Source: an uncultured Collinsella sp. (lineage in GTDB: Bacteria > Actinomycetota > Coriobacteriia > Coriobacteriales > Coriobacteriaceae). From it: a stretch of DNA of 14,020 nucleotides. The first letter of the stretch is position 1; each line of letters begins with the position of its first letter. The translations under genes were made by a program, and so were the position numbers. Below, in pieces: positions 1 to 6,749 of the stretch. The stretch covers positions 1-14,020 of the forward strand of contig USBA01000029.1 in the NCBI GenBank assembly GCA_900552735.1, in the 5' to 3' direction. Under the pieces are notes generated by a model. That model searched no databases. It saw only the letters and a program-made list of their open reading frames with translations, and had not been told where the DNA came from.

Positions 1-606
1 ACGTTCACAGTCATTAACTTGTCTTTCCTGCCTTTCGAGGCGGCCCTTGACCTCGCGGAGCTCCATTTCGCAAAAGTCAACTCGCGCTTTTGCCGTTACG
101 GTCTCTTGGCGCAACTGCTTTATTTGCTGTTTAACAGTTTCGACAAGCTCCTCGTCGCCGAGCGCTTCGAGTGCCTTAAGCACCTCAAGTTTGTTGTCTA
201 ATTTTGCCTGGAGCTCGCTTACCCGGTTGATGGCCCCGTCGTATTTGGCTTGGGCTGCATCGACGTCCACTTGCATGGCGGGAAGGGATTCCCTCAATTC
301 GGCGGCTTGCGCCACCATCTTGTCGCGGAGCTCTTGAAAACGGGCAATGTCATCATTGAATCTCGCAATTTTCTCCGGACTTGCGGCGTCTTTTGCGGCC
401 TCGAGGTTTTTGAGCGCTTCCTGCATGGCTGCATACGCTTTTTCTTTTGCGGCGGCCGCATCTTCCGTCTGCAAGGCAACTGCACCGGTGGGGGAACTGG
501 TTTCTGCCGCGATCGCCGTTGCGGGGGCGATTCCCGCGACAAGTGCCGCGGAAAGGGCGATGCCCAAAGTTGCTCGTCTTGCTCTTCTTGCGAGAATGTC
601 GTTCAT
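1..606 (-). CDS. Secreted coiled-coil surface protein, second tandem copy (3' end outside window)
   Basis: The reading frame is open from an ATG at 606 (reading leftward) to the window edge with no stop, so about 202 residues are visible and the C-terminus is missing. The first ~33 residues form a signal peptide with a basic start (NDILARRARRAT), a hydrophobic core and an AIAA-type cleavage region. The rest is an Ala/Glu/Lys/Gln-rich heptad-like coiled coil ending, as far as visible, in a CEMELRE segment and an NDCER motif. It closely matches the gene at 635-1702 residue by residue but lacks a 12-residue stretch just after the signal peptide. The ribosome site is GAGGTG, 5 nt before the ATG, identical to its neighbour's. 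The stop of the upstream copy is only 28 nt away, so the two are probably co-transcribed. A wall-sorting signal is expected beyond the edge by analogy but is not seen. Function unknown; adhesion or a structural surface role is a guess. Confidence 0.85.
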   Translation of the reverse strand, partial: MNDILARRARRATLGIALSAALVAGIAPATAIAAETSSPTGAVALQTEDAAAAKEKAYAAMQEALKNLEAAKDAASPEKIARFNDDIARFQELRDKMVAQAAELRESLPAMQVDVDAAQAKYDGAINRVSELQAKLDNKLEVLKALEALGDEELVETVKQQIKQLRQETVTAKARVDFCEMELREVKGRLERQERQVNDCER

Positions 607-631
607 CTCGGCACCTCATTTCAAGGGTCGG
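1..631. repeat. Direct tandem repeat, copy B (partner 1061-1727)
   Basis: The sequence from 1 to 631 matches 1061-1727 in the same orientation, covering the leader, ribosome site, signal peptide and most of the coiled coil. Similarity is nearly complete around the start codon (541-631 against 1637-1727 differs at very few bases) and weaker in the coiled-coil region. Copy B lacks 36 nt (12 codons) present at about 1538-1575. The first base of the window happens to align with 1061, so the repeat continues outside. Confidence 0.9.
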
Positions 632-634
632 AGG

Positions 635-1702
635 CTATTTTGAGTTCTTGATGCGGCGTGTGGCTGTGGCGGTTATTCCGAGGCCTGCGGCGGCGACTGC
701 TGCGAGTGCGATTGCGCTCGGCGCTGTGTCGCCCGTGTTCGCGAGCTTGCCGGCGGTCGTATCTGCTTGCTTGCCGCTGCTCGAGTTCGCCTGCTTGGTG
801 GAGCTTGGCGGGGTATTTTTGCCGGTCGCGGGCGAGCTGGCGGGCTGTGCCGTCTCGGCCGGTTGCGCCGAGCCGGAGGGAGGCGTCGTCTCGGTCGGTT
901 TCGTTATCTCGGGCGAGGTGGCCTTGTCTGCCGCGGCTTTCGCCTCTTCGTATGCCTTGCAGGCGTCGTCATAGGCCGTTTGCGCTTTTTTCAAATTGTC
1001 GAGGAGCGCATCTCGCCAGGCTGTGAACCGGTCGATATCGGCTTTATATTTCTCTACAGCACGTTCACAGTCATTAACTCGTCTTTCCTCTCTTCTGAGG
1101 CGGTACTGGAACTCGCGGAGCTCCGTTTCGCAATAGTTTACGTGCGTTTTTGCCGATATGATCTCACTGTGCAACTGCTTTATTTTCTGTTTAGTAGTTT
1201 CGACAAACTCCTCGTAGCCGAGTGCTTCGAGTGTCTTAAGCATCTCATGTTTCTTCTCTAATTCTGCCTGGAGCTCGCTTACCCGGTTGATGGCCCCGTC
1301 GTATTTGGCTTGGGCAGCATCGATGTCCGCTTGCATGGTGGGAAGGAGTTCCCTCCCTTCGGCGGCTTGCGCCGCCATCTTTTCGCGGTACTCTTGAAAA
1401 CGGGTAATGTCATCATTGAATCTCGCAATTTTCTCGGGACTTGCGGCGTTTTTTGCGGCCTCGAGGTTTTTGAGCGCTTCCTGCATGGCTGCATACGCTT
1501 TTTCTTTTGCGGCGGCCGCGTCTTCCGTCTGCAGGGCGCCCGAATTGCCGTTGGCGGCGCTCGTCTGCGAAACGGCCGCACCGGTGGGGGCGCTGGTTTC
1601 TGCCGCGATCGCCGTTGGGGGGGCGATTCCCGCGACAAGTGCCGCGGAAAGGGCGATGCCCACAGTTGCTCGTCTTGCTCTTCTTGCGAGAATGTCGTTC
1701 AT
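635..1702 (-). CDS. LPXTG-type (LANTG) wall-anchored coiled-coil protein
   Basis: A 355-residue exported protein. Residues 1-34 are a signal peptide (basic NDILARRARRAT, hydrophobic core, cleavage near TAIAA/ET). Residues ~60-255 are a highly charged Ala/Glu/Lys-rich coiled coil containing three cysteines, in NYCETE, NDCERA and DACKAY. Residues ~260-318 are a Pro/Thr/Ser/Ala-rich linker of the sort that crosses the cell wall. Residues 320-324 are LANTG, followed by a hydrophobic stretch and a basic tail (RRIKNSK), the tripartite sortase signal in LPXTG-like form. It should be covalently attached to peptidoglycan by a sortase, none of which lies in this window. GAGGTG lies 5 nt before the ATG. 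Base composition looks less GC-rich than the ABC genes next door. I recognise no named family; the molecular role is unknown. Confidence 0.9.
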   Translation of the reverse strand: MNDILARRARRATVGIALSAALVAGIAPPTAIAAETSAPTGAAVSQTSAANGNSGALQTEDAAAAKEKAYAAMQEALKNLEAAKNAASPEKIARFNDDITRFQEYREKMAAQAAEGRELLPTMQADIDAAQAKYDGAINRVSELQAELEKKHEMLKTLEALGYEEFVETTKQKIKQLHSEIISAKTHVNYCETELREFQYRLRREERRVNDCERAVEKYKADIDRFTAWRDALLDNLKKAQTAYDDACKAYEEAKAAADKATSPEITKPTETTPPSGSAQPAETAQPASSPATGKNTPPSSTKQANSSSGKQADTTAGKLANTGDTAPSAIALAAVAAAGLGITATATRRIKNSK

Positions 1703-1727
1703 CTCGGCACCTCATTTCAAGGGTCGG
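1061..1727. repeat. Direct tandem repeat, copy A (partner 1-631)
   Basis: This is the upstream partner of the tandem duplication. Similarity stops abruptly at 1727/631 immediately upstream of the shared ribosome site, so the promoter region itself was not duplicated. The downstream copy therefore probably relies on read-through from the promoter of this copy. Confidence 0.9.
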
Positions 1728-1752
1728 CGACTAACTTGGTAGCACTAATGTA

Positions 1753-1758
1753 AGTATA
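1753..1758 (-). promoter_or_regulatory. Candidate -10 box for the surface-protein genes
   Basis: On the minus strand the hexamer TATACT lies about 50 nt upstream of the ATG at 1702, giving a leader of roughly 45 nt. No good -35 hexamer is seen at the expected distance, so this rests on the -10 box and position only. Confidence 0.35.
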
Positions 1759-1843
1759 TCAGGCGGTCGACCCGACACTGGTTGGGTGTGCGCGTGCCTC
1801 TCCGCTTCTTTGGAAACCGAATCCCATTAGAAATGGCGAGTTG

Positions 1844-1873
1844 TTTACTCGTCTTTTGGGCTCACCGTACTAT
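1844..1873 (+). promoter_or_regulatory. Candidate promoter for the ABC exporter operon
   Basis: TTTACT (1844-1849) and TACTAT (1868-1873) are separated by 18 nt. Initiation would fall near 1880, leaving a ~38-nt leader with the AGGGAG ribosome site. The match to consensus is moderate. No repressor gene of the kind often found beside such exporters is adjacent. Confidence 0.35.
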
Positions 1874-1917
1874 CATGATTCGAATTGAGTGTGAATGATG
1901 ATAGGGAGCGCCTTTTT

Positions 1918-3774
1918 ATGATTGAGCTGCTCAGGCGTTTTGGTGGCAAGTTTCGCCGGTATATGGTGATCGGCCCTGCGTGCAAGCTGATCGAAGTGAT
2001 TTTTGACCTGTTGACGCCGTTGGTGATTGCCCAGATGATCGATAAGGGCATCGGCGCACGCGATGTGAACGCTGTCGTCCACTACGGCATGGTGCTCGCC
2101 GCCATGGCCGTGATCGGCATCTCGTTTACGCTCGTCTGCCAAAAGATGGCGGCGCTCACCTCGCAGGGCATGGGCACCGACATTCGAGGCGCGCTCTACC
2201 AGCACATCAACAAACTGAGCTACGCCGAGCTCGACCGCTTTGGCACGCCGTCGCTCATCACGCGCATCACCAACGATGTCAACCAGGTGCAGCTTGCCGT
2301 GGCGCTGGGCGTGCGCATGCTCATCCGCTGGCCCTTCCTGGCGGTGGGCTCCATGTGCGCGGCCCTTGCCATCGACCTTAAGCTCGGCATCATTTTTTTG
2401 ATCTGCACGCCCGCTATCGGCCTGGTGTTTTGGTTTGTCATGGCGCGCTGCATTCCGTATTACAGGCAGCTGCAGGCAAAGCTCGACCGCATCGCGCTTA
2501 TCTGCCGCGAAGGCCTTTCGGGCGCTCGCGTGGTTCGCGCCTTTGTGCGCGAAGATCACGAGCGTGAGCGCTTTGCCCAAGCCGCCGATGATCAGGCCCA
2601 TACCGCCATCGCGGTGGGCAAGCTCTCGTCGGTCCTCAACCCCGTAACGTTTTTGGTGATGAACCTGGGCGTGTGCGCCATCCTGTGGGTGGGCGGCATC
2701 CAGGTCAACGTGGGCGAACTCACACAGGGCCAGGTCATGGCGTTCGTCAACTACATGACGCAAACCCTGACCTCCATCGTGTACGTCGCCAACCTGGTCG
2801 TGGTCTTTACCAAGGCGAGCGCCAGCGCGTCGCGTATCAACGAGGTGCTCAATTGCGTGCCGAGCATTACCGACGAGGGCAACCAGCCGGTCGCGCTGCC
2901 CGAGCCGAGCGAACTGGCGGGTGGTGCTGCTCCAGTCCCCGCACTGAGCTTTGACCATGCGAGCTTTTCGTTTGGCGCGGGCGCGGCAAATGCCGTGAGC
3001 GATGTGACCCTGAAGCTGCCGCTGGGCAAAACGCTCGGCATTATCGGCGGTACAGGCAGCGGTAAGTCCACGCTTGTCTCGCTTATCCCGCGCCTGTACG
3101 ATGCGAGCGCCGGCAGCGTGTGCGTGATGGGCGCCGACGTGCGCACCTGGCCGTTCGACCAGCTGCGCCGTGTGGTCGCGACCGTTCCGCAGCGCGCGTC
3201 GCTGGTGAGTGGCACCATCCGCAGCAACCTGACCTGGCGCGATGAGGCGGCAACCGACGAGGAGCTTTGGGCGGCGCTCGATATGGCGCAGGCCAGTGAG
3301 TTCGTGCGCAACAAGCCGCAGGGGCTCGACGCCCCGGTCGAGGCGGGCGGCAAGAACTTTAGCGGTGGCCAGCGCCAGCGCCTGACTATCGCGCGTGCCT
3401 TGGTGGGCTCGCCGCAGGTTCTGATCATGGACGACTCCGCCTCGGCGCTCGACTTTAAGACCGACGCGGCGCTTCGCCATGCCATTCGCGAGCGCAGCGT
3501 GCGCGGTGCCGCCGAGGGCGGGCTGCCGCTGACCACGGTGATTGTGAGCCAGCGCGTCTCGACCGTGCGCGACGCCGACATGATCTGCGTACTCGACCAC
3601 GGCTCGGTTGCGGGCCTGGGCACGCATGACGAGCTGTACGCGACCTGCCAGCTCTATCGCGAGATTTGCCAGTCGCAGCTGCGCCGCGAGGAGCTCGAGG
3701 GCCAGCAGGGGAGCACGACGCCCGCGTCCGCTCCGACCGCCCCCGCATCCGTCTGCGCAAAGGAGGGATGCTAA
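1918..3774 (+). CDS. ABC exporter subunit with degenerate ATPase site (heterodimer partner 1)
   Basis: A 618-residue half-transporter: an N-terminal six-helix membrane domain (about 1-320) fused to a nucleotide-binding domain (about 340-590). Visible motifs are Walker A GGTGSGKST (377-385), Q-loop glutamine 425, signature SGGQ (482-485) and Walker B VLIMDD. In Walker B the catalytic glutamate is replaced by Asp506, and the switch-loop histidine is Gln545 in SQRVST. These two replacements are typical of the degenerate subunit of heterodimeric exporters such as TM287/288 and BmrCD. The start chosen is ATG 1918, because AGGGAG lies 9 nt upstream and the protein then begins MIELLRRF as usual for the family; an in-frame TTG at 1885 has no such site. 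The TAA is directly followed by the ATG of the partner gene. Substrate unknown; drugs, lipids or peptides are all possible. Confidence 0.93.
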   Translation: MIELLRRFGGKFRRYMVIGPACKLIEVIFDLLTPLVIAQMIDKGIGARDVNAVVHYGMVLAAMAVIGISFTLVCQKMAALTSQGMGTDIRGALYQHINKLSYAELDRFGTPSLITRITNDVNQVQLAVALGVRMLIRWPFLAVGSMCAALAIDLKLGIIFLICTPAIGLVFWFVMARCIPYYRQLQAKLDRIALICREGLSGARVVRAFVREDHERERFAQAADDQAHTAIAVGKLSSVLNPVTFLVMNLGVCAILWVGGIQVNVGELTQGQVMAFVNYMTQTLTSIVYVANLVVVFTKASASASRINEVLNCVPSITDEGNQPVALPEPSELAGGAAPVPALSFDHASFSFGAGAANAVSDVTLKLPLGKTLGIIGGTGSGKSTLVSLIPRLYDASAGSVCVMGADVRTWPFDQLRRVVATVPQRASLVSGTIRSNLTWRDEAATDEELWAALDMAQASEFVRNKPQGLDAPVEAGGKNFSGGQRQRLTIARALVGSPQVLIMDDSASALDFKTDAALRHAIRERSVRGAAEGGLPLTTVIVSQRVSTVRDADMICVLDHGSVAGLGTHDELYATCQLYREICQSQLRREELEGQQGSTTPASAPTAPASVCAKEGC

Positions 3775-5634
3775 ATGAATCCGTACACTTCCTCCGGTTC
3801 GGTCGCCACGATGACGGCCAACGTGTCCGGCAACGATAACCTCAACGACCTGGGTGACGGTCCGCGCCAGCCCGGCGACCCCGAGCGCTACCCCGTAGGC
3901 GCGGTAACTCGCCGCCTGCTGGGCTACGTCCGTCCGCACCGCATTTCGTTTACGGCGTCGTTTGTGAGTGCTGCCGTCTCGGTGATTCTGCAGCTCTACA
4001 CATCCATCCTCATTGGCGAGGGCATCGATCTTATCGTCGCCGCCGGGCAGGTGGATTTCGATGCGCTGCTGCCGCTTGTCACCAAACTCGCGATTGTCGT
4101 CGTAGGTGCTGCGGCCTTTCAGTGGCTGCAGGGCTATTGCGTCAACCGTCTGTCCTACGAGACGGTGCGTGACATGCGCGTGGAGGCAAGCGACAAGCTC
4201 AGCCGCATGCCGCTCAGCTTTATCGACAGCCATGCCCACGGCGACCTTATGAGCCGTGTGGTCAACGACGTCGACCAGGTGGGCGACGGTCTGCTGCAGG
4301 GCTTTACCCAGCTTTTCACCGGCGTTATCACCATCGTTGGCACGCTCGCGTTTATGCTCTCCATCAACCTGACCATGACACTTGTGGTGGTGCTCGTTAC
4401 GCCGCTTTCCATTTTTGCAGCCGGTGCCATCGCCAAACTCTCCAACAAGAGCTTTACGGCGCAGCAACGCATTCAGGGCCAGCTTGGCGGCCATATCGAG
4501 GAATACGTGGGCGAGCAGAAGCTCGTGGACGCGTTTGCCTATGGTTCCAACGCCCAGCAGCGCTTCGATGCTCTCAACGCTGAGCTCTACGCGGCAGGTG
4601 AGCGCGCGCAGTTTATGGGTTCGCTTTCTAACCCCGGCACTCGCTTTATCAATAACATCATCTATGCCGTGGTCGCTGTGATCGGCTGCGTGGGCGTGAT
4701 CACGGGCGTGCCGGCGGCGCTTACGGTGGGCGGCGTGCAGATTTTCCTGTCCTATGCCAACCAGTACACCAAGCCGTTCAACGAGGTTACCAACGTCATT
4801 ACGCAGATTCAGACCGCGTACGCCTCGGCGCGTCGCATGTTCGCGCTGCTCGATGCACGCGAGCAGGAGCCCGATGCGGCGGATGCCGTGGAACTTGCCA
4901 CCCCGCAGGGTGAGGTGACCCTTGAGCATGTGGACTTTAGCTACGTGCCCGACCGCAAACTGCTGCAGGACATCTGCATCGAGGCTAAGCCCGGCATGCG
5001 CTTTGCCCTGGTCGGTCCCACGGGCTGCGGAAAGACAACGCTCATCAATCTGCTGCTGCGTTTTTACGATATCGATGCCGGCCGCATCATGGTCGATGGC
5101 CGGTCTTCGCGTGACTACACGCGTGCAAGCCTGCGCCGCGCCTTTGGCATGGTGCTGCAGGATACGTGGCTGTTCGAGGGCACGGTGGCGGACAACATCG
5201 CTTACGGTTGCCCAGGAGCTACGCGCGAGCAGGTCATCGAAGCCGCCAAGCGCGCGCACGCGCACAAGTTTATCGTGCAGCTGCCAGGCGGCTACGACAC
5301 GGTGATTGGCGAGGACGGCGGCACGTTTAGTCAGGGCCAAAAGCAGCTGCTGTGCATCGCGCGCGTCATGCTCACCGACCCGGCGATTCTGCTACTGGAC
5401 GAGGCGACCTCGAGCATCGATACCCGCACCGAGCTGCAGGTTCAGGCGGCATTCGACGAGCTCATGGCCGGCCGCACAAGCTTTGTCGTGGCGCACCGCC
5501 TGAGCACCATCCGCAACGCCGATTGCATTCTGGTCATGCGCGACGGCCAGATTATCGAGCGCGGCACGCACGACGAGCTGCTAGCGGCAGGCGGCTTCTA
5601 CGCCGAACTCTACCGCAGCCAGTTTGCCCAGTGA
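3775..5634 (+). CDS. ABC exporter subunit with catalytic ATPase residues (heterodimer partner 2)
   Basis: A 619-residue half-transporter with a ~40-residue polar N-terminal extension, a six-helix membrane domain (about 45-350) and a nucleotide-binding domain (about 375-615). Motifs: Walker A GPTGCGKTT (414-422), Q-loop Gln462, Walker B ILLLDE with catalytic Glu543 and switch-loop His574 in AHRLST. The signature is altered to SQGQ (519-522). Together with partner 1 this predicts one hydrolytic site (Walker A/B of this protein with SGGQ of partner 1) and one degenerate site (Walker A/B of partner 1 with SQGQ here). AGGAGGG (3761-3767) lies 7 nt before the ATG, inside the end of the previous gene. 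Start and stop abut without a gap, so the pair is translationally linked. No clear terminator is visible after the TGA. Confidence 0.93.
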   Translation: MNPYTSSGSVATMTANVSGNDNLNDLGDGPRQPGDPERYPVGAVTRRLLGYVRPHRISFTASFVSAAVSVILQLYTSILIGEGIDLIVAAGQVDFDALLPLVTKLAIVVVGAAAFQWLQGYCVNRLSYETVRDMRVEASDKLSRMPLSFIDSHAHGDLMSRVVNDVDQVGDGLLQGFTQLFTGVITIVGTLAFMLSINLTMTLVVVLVTPLSIFAAGAIAKLSNKSFTAQQRIQGQLGGHIEEYVGEQKLVDAFAYGSNAQQRFDALNAELYAAGERAQFMGSLSNPGTRFINNIIYAVVAVIGCVGVITGVPAALTVGGVQIFLSYANQYTKPFNEVTNVITQIQTAYASARRMFALLDAREQEPDAADAVELATPQGEVTLEHVDFSYVPDRKLLQDICIEAKPGMRFALVGPTGCGKTTLINLLLRFYDIDAGRIMVDGRSSRDYTRASLRRAFGMVLQDTWLFEGTVADNIAYGCPGATREQVIEAAKRAHAHKFIVQLPGGYDTVIGEDGGTFSQGQKQLLCIARVMLTDPAILLLDEATSSIDTRTELQVQAAFDELMAGRTSFVVAHRLSTIRNADCILVMRDGQIIERGTHDELLAAGGFYAELYRSQFAQ

Positions 5635-5662
5635 GCAAGCCCGTGGTGCAAATTAATCAATC

Positions 5663-5686
5663 GACAGACGGTGGTTTACATCTGTC
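5663..5686. promoter_or_regulatory. Inverted repeat over the flavodoxin -35 box (possible operator)
   Basis: GACAGA (5663-5668) and TCTGTC (5681-5686) are perfect inverted half-sites separated by 12 nt that contain the candidate -35 hexamer. This is a plausible binding site for a dimeric repressor, or a short hairpin at the end of the ABC transcript. The half-sites are short, so chance is not excluded. Confidence 0.3.
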
Positions 5687-5702
5687 ACGTTAGTACTAAG
5701 AT
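5675..5702 (+). promoter_or_regulatory. Candidate promoter for the flavodoxin-like gene
   Basis: TTTACA (5675-5680) and TAAGAT (5697-5702) are 16 nt apart, with predicted initiation near 5710 and a leader of about 45 nt before the GTG start. It lies in the 120-bp gap after the ABC operon and supports independent transcription. Confidence 0.45.
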
Positions 5703-5754
5703 ATTCATCTAATAAATTGCATTAGTGGCTTTAGTTTTGGGGGAAACGAGCAAC

Positions 5755-6312
5755 GTGACTATGACATGCTCTTTGGTGGTCAACAGCAAGAGCGGTAATA
5801 CCAGGATGGTTTCGGGTGCGATCAAGCGCACTCTGCAGGCTGCGGGCGTTGAGTTTGTCCATGCCGCGGCGTTGAGCGACGATGCGGATGCAGATCAGGT
5901 TGCGCTCGAGGCGCAGGGCGCCTGCGCGGCCGACACAGTGCTCGTCGGTTTTTGGTGCGACAAGGGCGCGTGCACGCCTTCGGTCGCGACGTTGCTCTCC
6001 GCCTTGCACGGCAAGCGCGTCTTTCTGTTTGGCACCTGCGGTTTTGGGGCCGACCAGAGCTATTATCAGCAGATTATCGATCGTGTGACCTCCAATTTGG
6101 CTGAGGATGCCGAGCTTGCGGGCTGGGCGATGTGCCAGGGCAAGATGGGCCCCGCGGTCAAGCAGCGCTACGAGGCCATGCTCGAGCAAGATCCCGACAA
6201 CGCCCGATTTAAGATGCTGCTCGACAACTGGGTTGCCGCAAAGGATCACCCCACCAAGGATGATCTGGACCATATGGCGGCGGCGGCCAAGAAGGCCGTG
6301 CTGGGCGAGTAG
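5755..6312 (+). CDS. Flavodoxin-like FMN protein
   Basis: A protein of about 185 residues with a flavodoxin-type phosphate-binding loop near its start (NSKSGNTR), followed by alternating beta/alpha segments: a VLVGFWCDKGAC strand and loop, a KRVFLFGTCGFG strand, and an MCQGKMG segment. These features suggest an FMN-dependent electron carrier or a reductase partner in the cytoplasm. The segments FW.DKG and CQGKM recall the flavodoxin group that includes BilS, the accessory protein of gut bilirubin reductase, but no bilR-like reductase is in the window, so I do not use that name. GTG 5755 is preferred because GGGGGA ends 10 nt upstream; ATG 5761 lies too far from it, and GTG 5725 has no ribosome site. 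A strong terminator follows, so it looks monocistronic. Confidence 0.82.
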   Translation: MTMTCSLVVNSKSGNTRMVSGAIKRTLQAAGVEFVHAAALSDDADADQVALEAQGACAADTVLVGFWCDKGACTPSVATLLSALHGKRVFLFGTCGFGADQSYYQQIIDRVTSNLAEDAELAGWAMCQGKMGPAVKQRYEAMLEQDPDNARFKMLLDNWVAAKDHPTKDDLDHMAAAAKKAVLGE

Positions 6313-6354
6313 CCTTGCCGTTCGCGGTCCTTCGCGCAAAACAATACAAATGTG

Positions 6355-6382
6355 AAAGCCTCGAAATTCTCGAGGCTTTTTT
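6355..6382 (+). terminator. Rho-independent terminator after the flavodoxin gene
   Basis: A perfect 10-bp stem (6355-6364 with 6370-6379, core GCCTCGA/TCGAGGC) with a 5-nt AATTC loop runs into six T residues (6377-6382). It starts 43 nt after the stop codon. Confidence 0.92.
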
Positions 6383-6599
6383 CTTGACACTCGCGGGCGC
6401 AACCGTGGCAAGCGTTTGGGACGACATTTTCCATCACCCCGATGACGAGACCGTCCTGGACGACACGCTCGCATGCGTTCGCTGGATGTATTCAGAGCGG
6501 GACGGGCTTTCCGGATGCAAAAAAGACCACATGACGTGGCCTTCAACTTATATATGTTGCGGTTACCACCCCATGACAGGCCGCGCTCCAACAACAAGG
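6383..6599. other. Gene-poor gap, possible coding remnant
   Basis: No gene can be supported between 6313 and 6749, a 437-bp stretch. Apart from the terminators and the foldback element annotated here, it holds one short plus-strand reading (about 6384-6510) with plausible GC-rich third positions, including WDDIFHHPDDETVLDD. It has no credible start or ribosome site and stays open only because it runs into the antisense of the next gene. It may be a decayed gene fragment or chance. Confidence 0.3.
6519..6543 (-). terminator. Rho-independent terminator facing the LTA-synthase-type gene
   Basis: Read on the minus strand, AAGGCCAC pairs with GTGGTCTT around a GTCAT loop (8 bp with one G-U) and leads into six T residues (complement of 6519-6524). 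It is oriented to stop transcription coming from the gene at 6750-9050, about 210 nt past its stop and beyond the foldback element. Confidence 0.8.
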
Positions 6600-6729
6600 C
6601 GTCTGTCCGGGCGGAGGTATGTAAGGTTCATCGCGAGTTCCGCACGCAAAGGAGGCCACTTAATGTGGCCTCCGTCTTGCGCAGGACTGTCCGAGCAGGG
6701 AACCTTACATACCTCCGCCCGGACAGACG
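6600..6729. repeat. 130-bp foldback element with perfect 30-bp inverted arms
   Basis: The left arm 6600-6629 (begins CGTCTGTCCGGGCGGAGG) is the exact reverse complement of the right arm 6700-6729 (ends CCTCCGCCCGGACAGACG). The 70-nt interior contains a second perfect hairpin, GGAGGCCAC (6651-6659) with GTGGCCTCC (6665-6673), loop TTAAT, flanked by pairing CGCAA/TTGCG. The inner and outer centres differ by only about 2.5 bp, so nearly the whole unit can fold as one long rod or cruciform. It begins 20 bp past the stop of the minus-strand gene. No coding potential, tRNA-like fold or obvious target-site duplication is seen. Options: a MITE- or REP-like mobile palindrome, an mRNA 3'-end stabiliser, or a complex terminator. 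Confidence 0.9.
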
Positions 6730-6749
6730 TTTCAGTTATGAGTGACCCG

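Noticed and set aside
1873..5340. Very long minus-strand open frame (1155 codons) opposite the ABC genes
   Set aside because: It lies wholly antisense to two unmistakable ABC genes, is rich in His, Arg, Asp and Ala without domains, and is the expected mirror of GC-rich codon bias.
6600..6729. CRISPR-like or tRNA-like structure in the foldback region
   Set aside because: There is one inverted pair rather than spaced direct repeats, and no cloverleaf or T-loop sequence.
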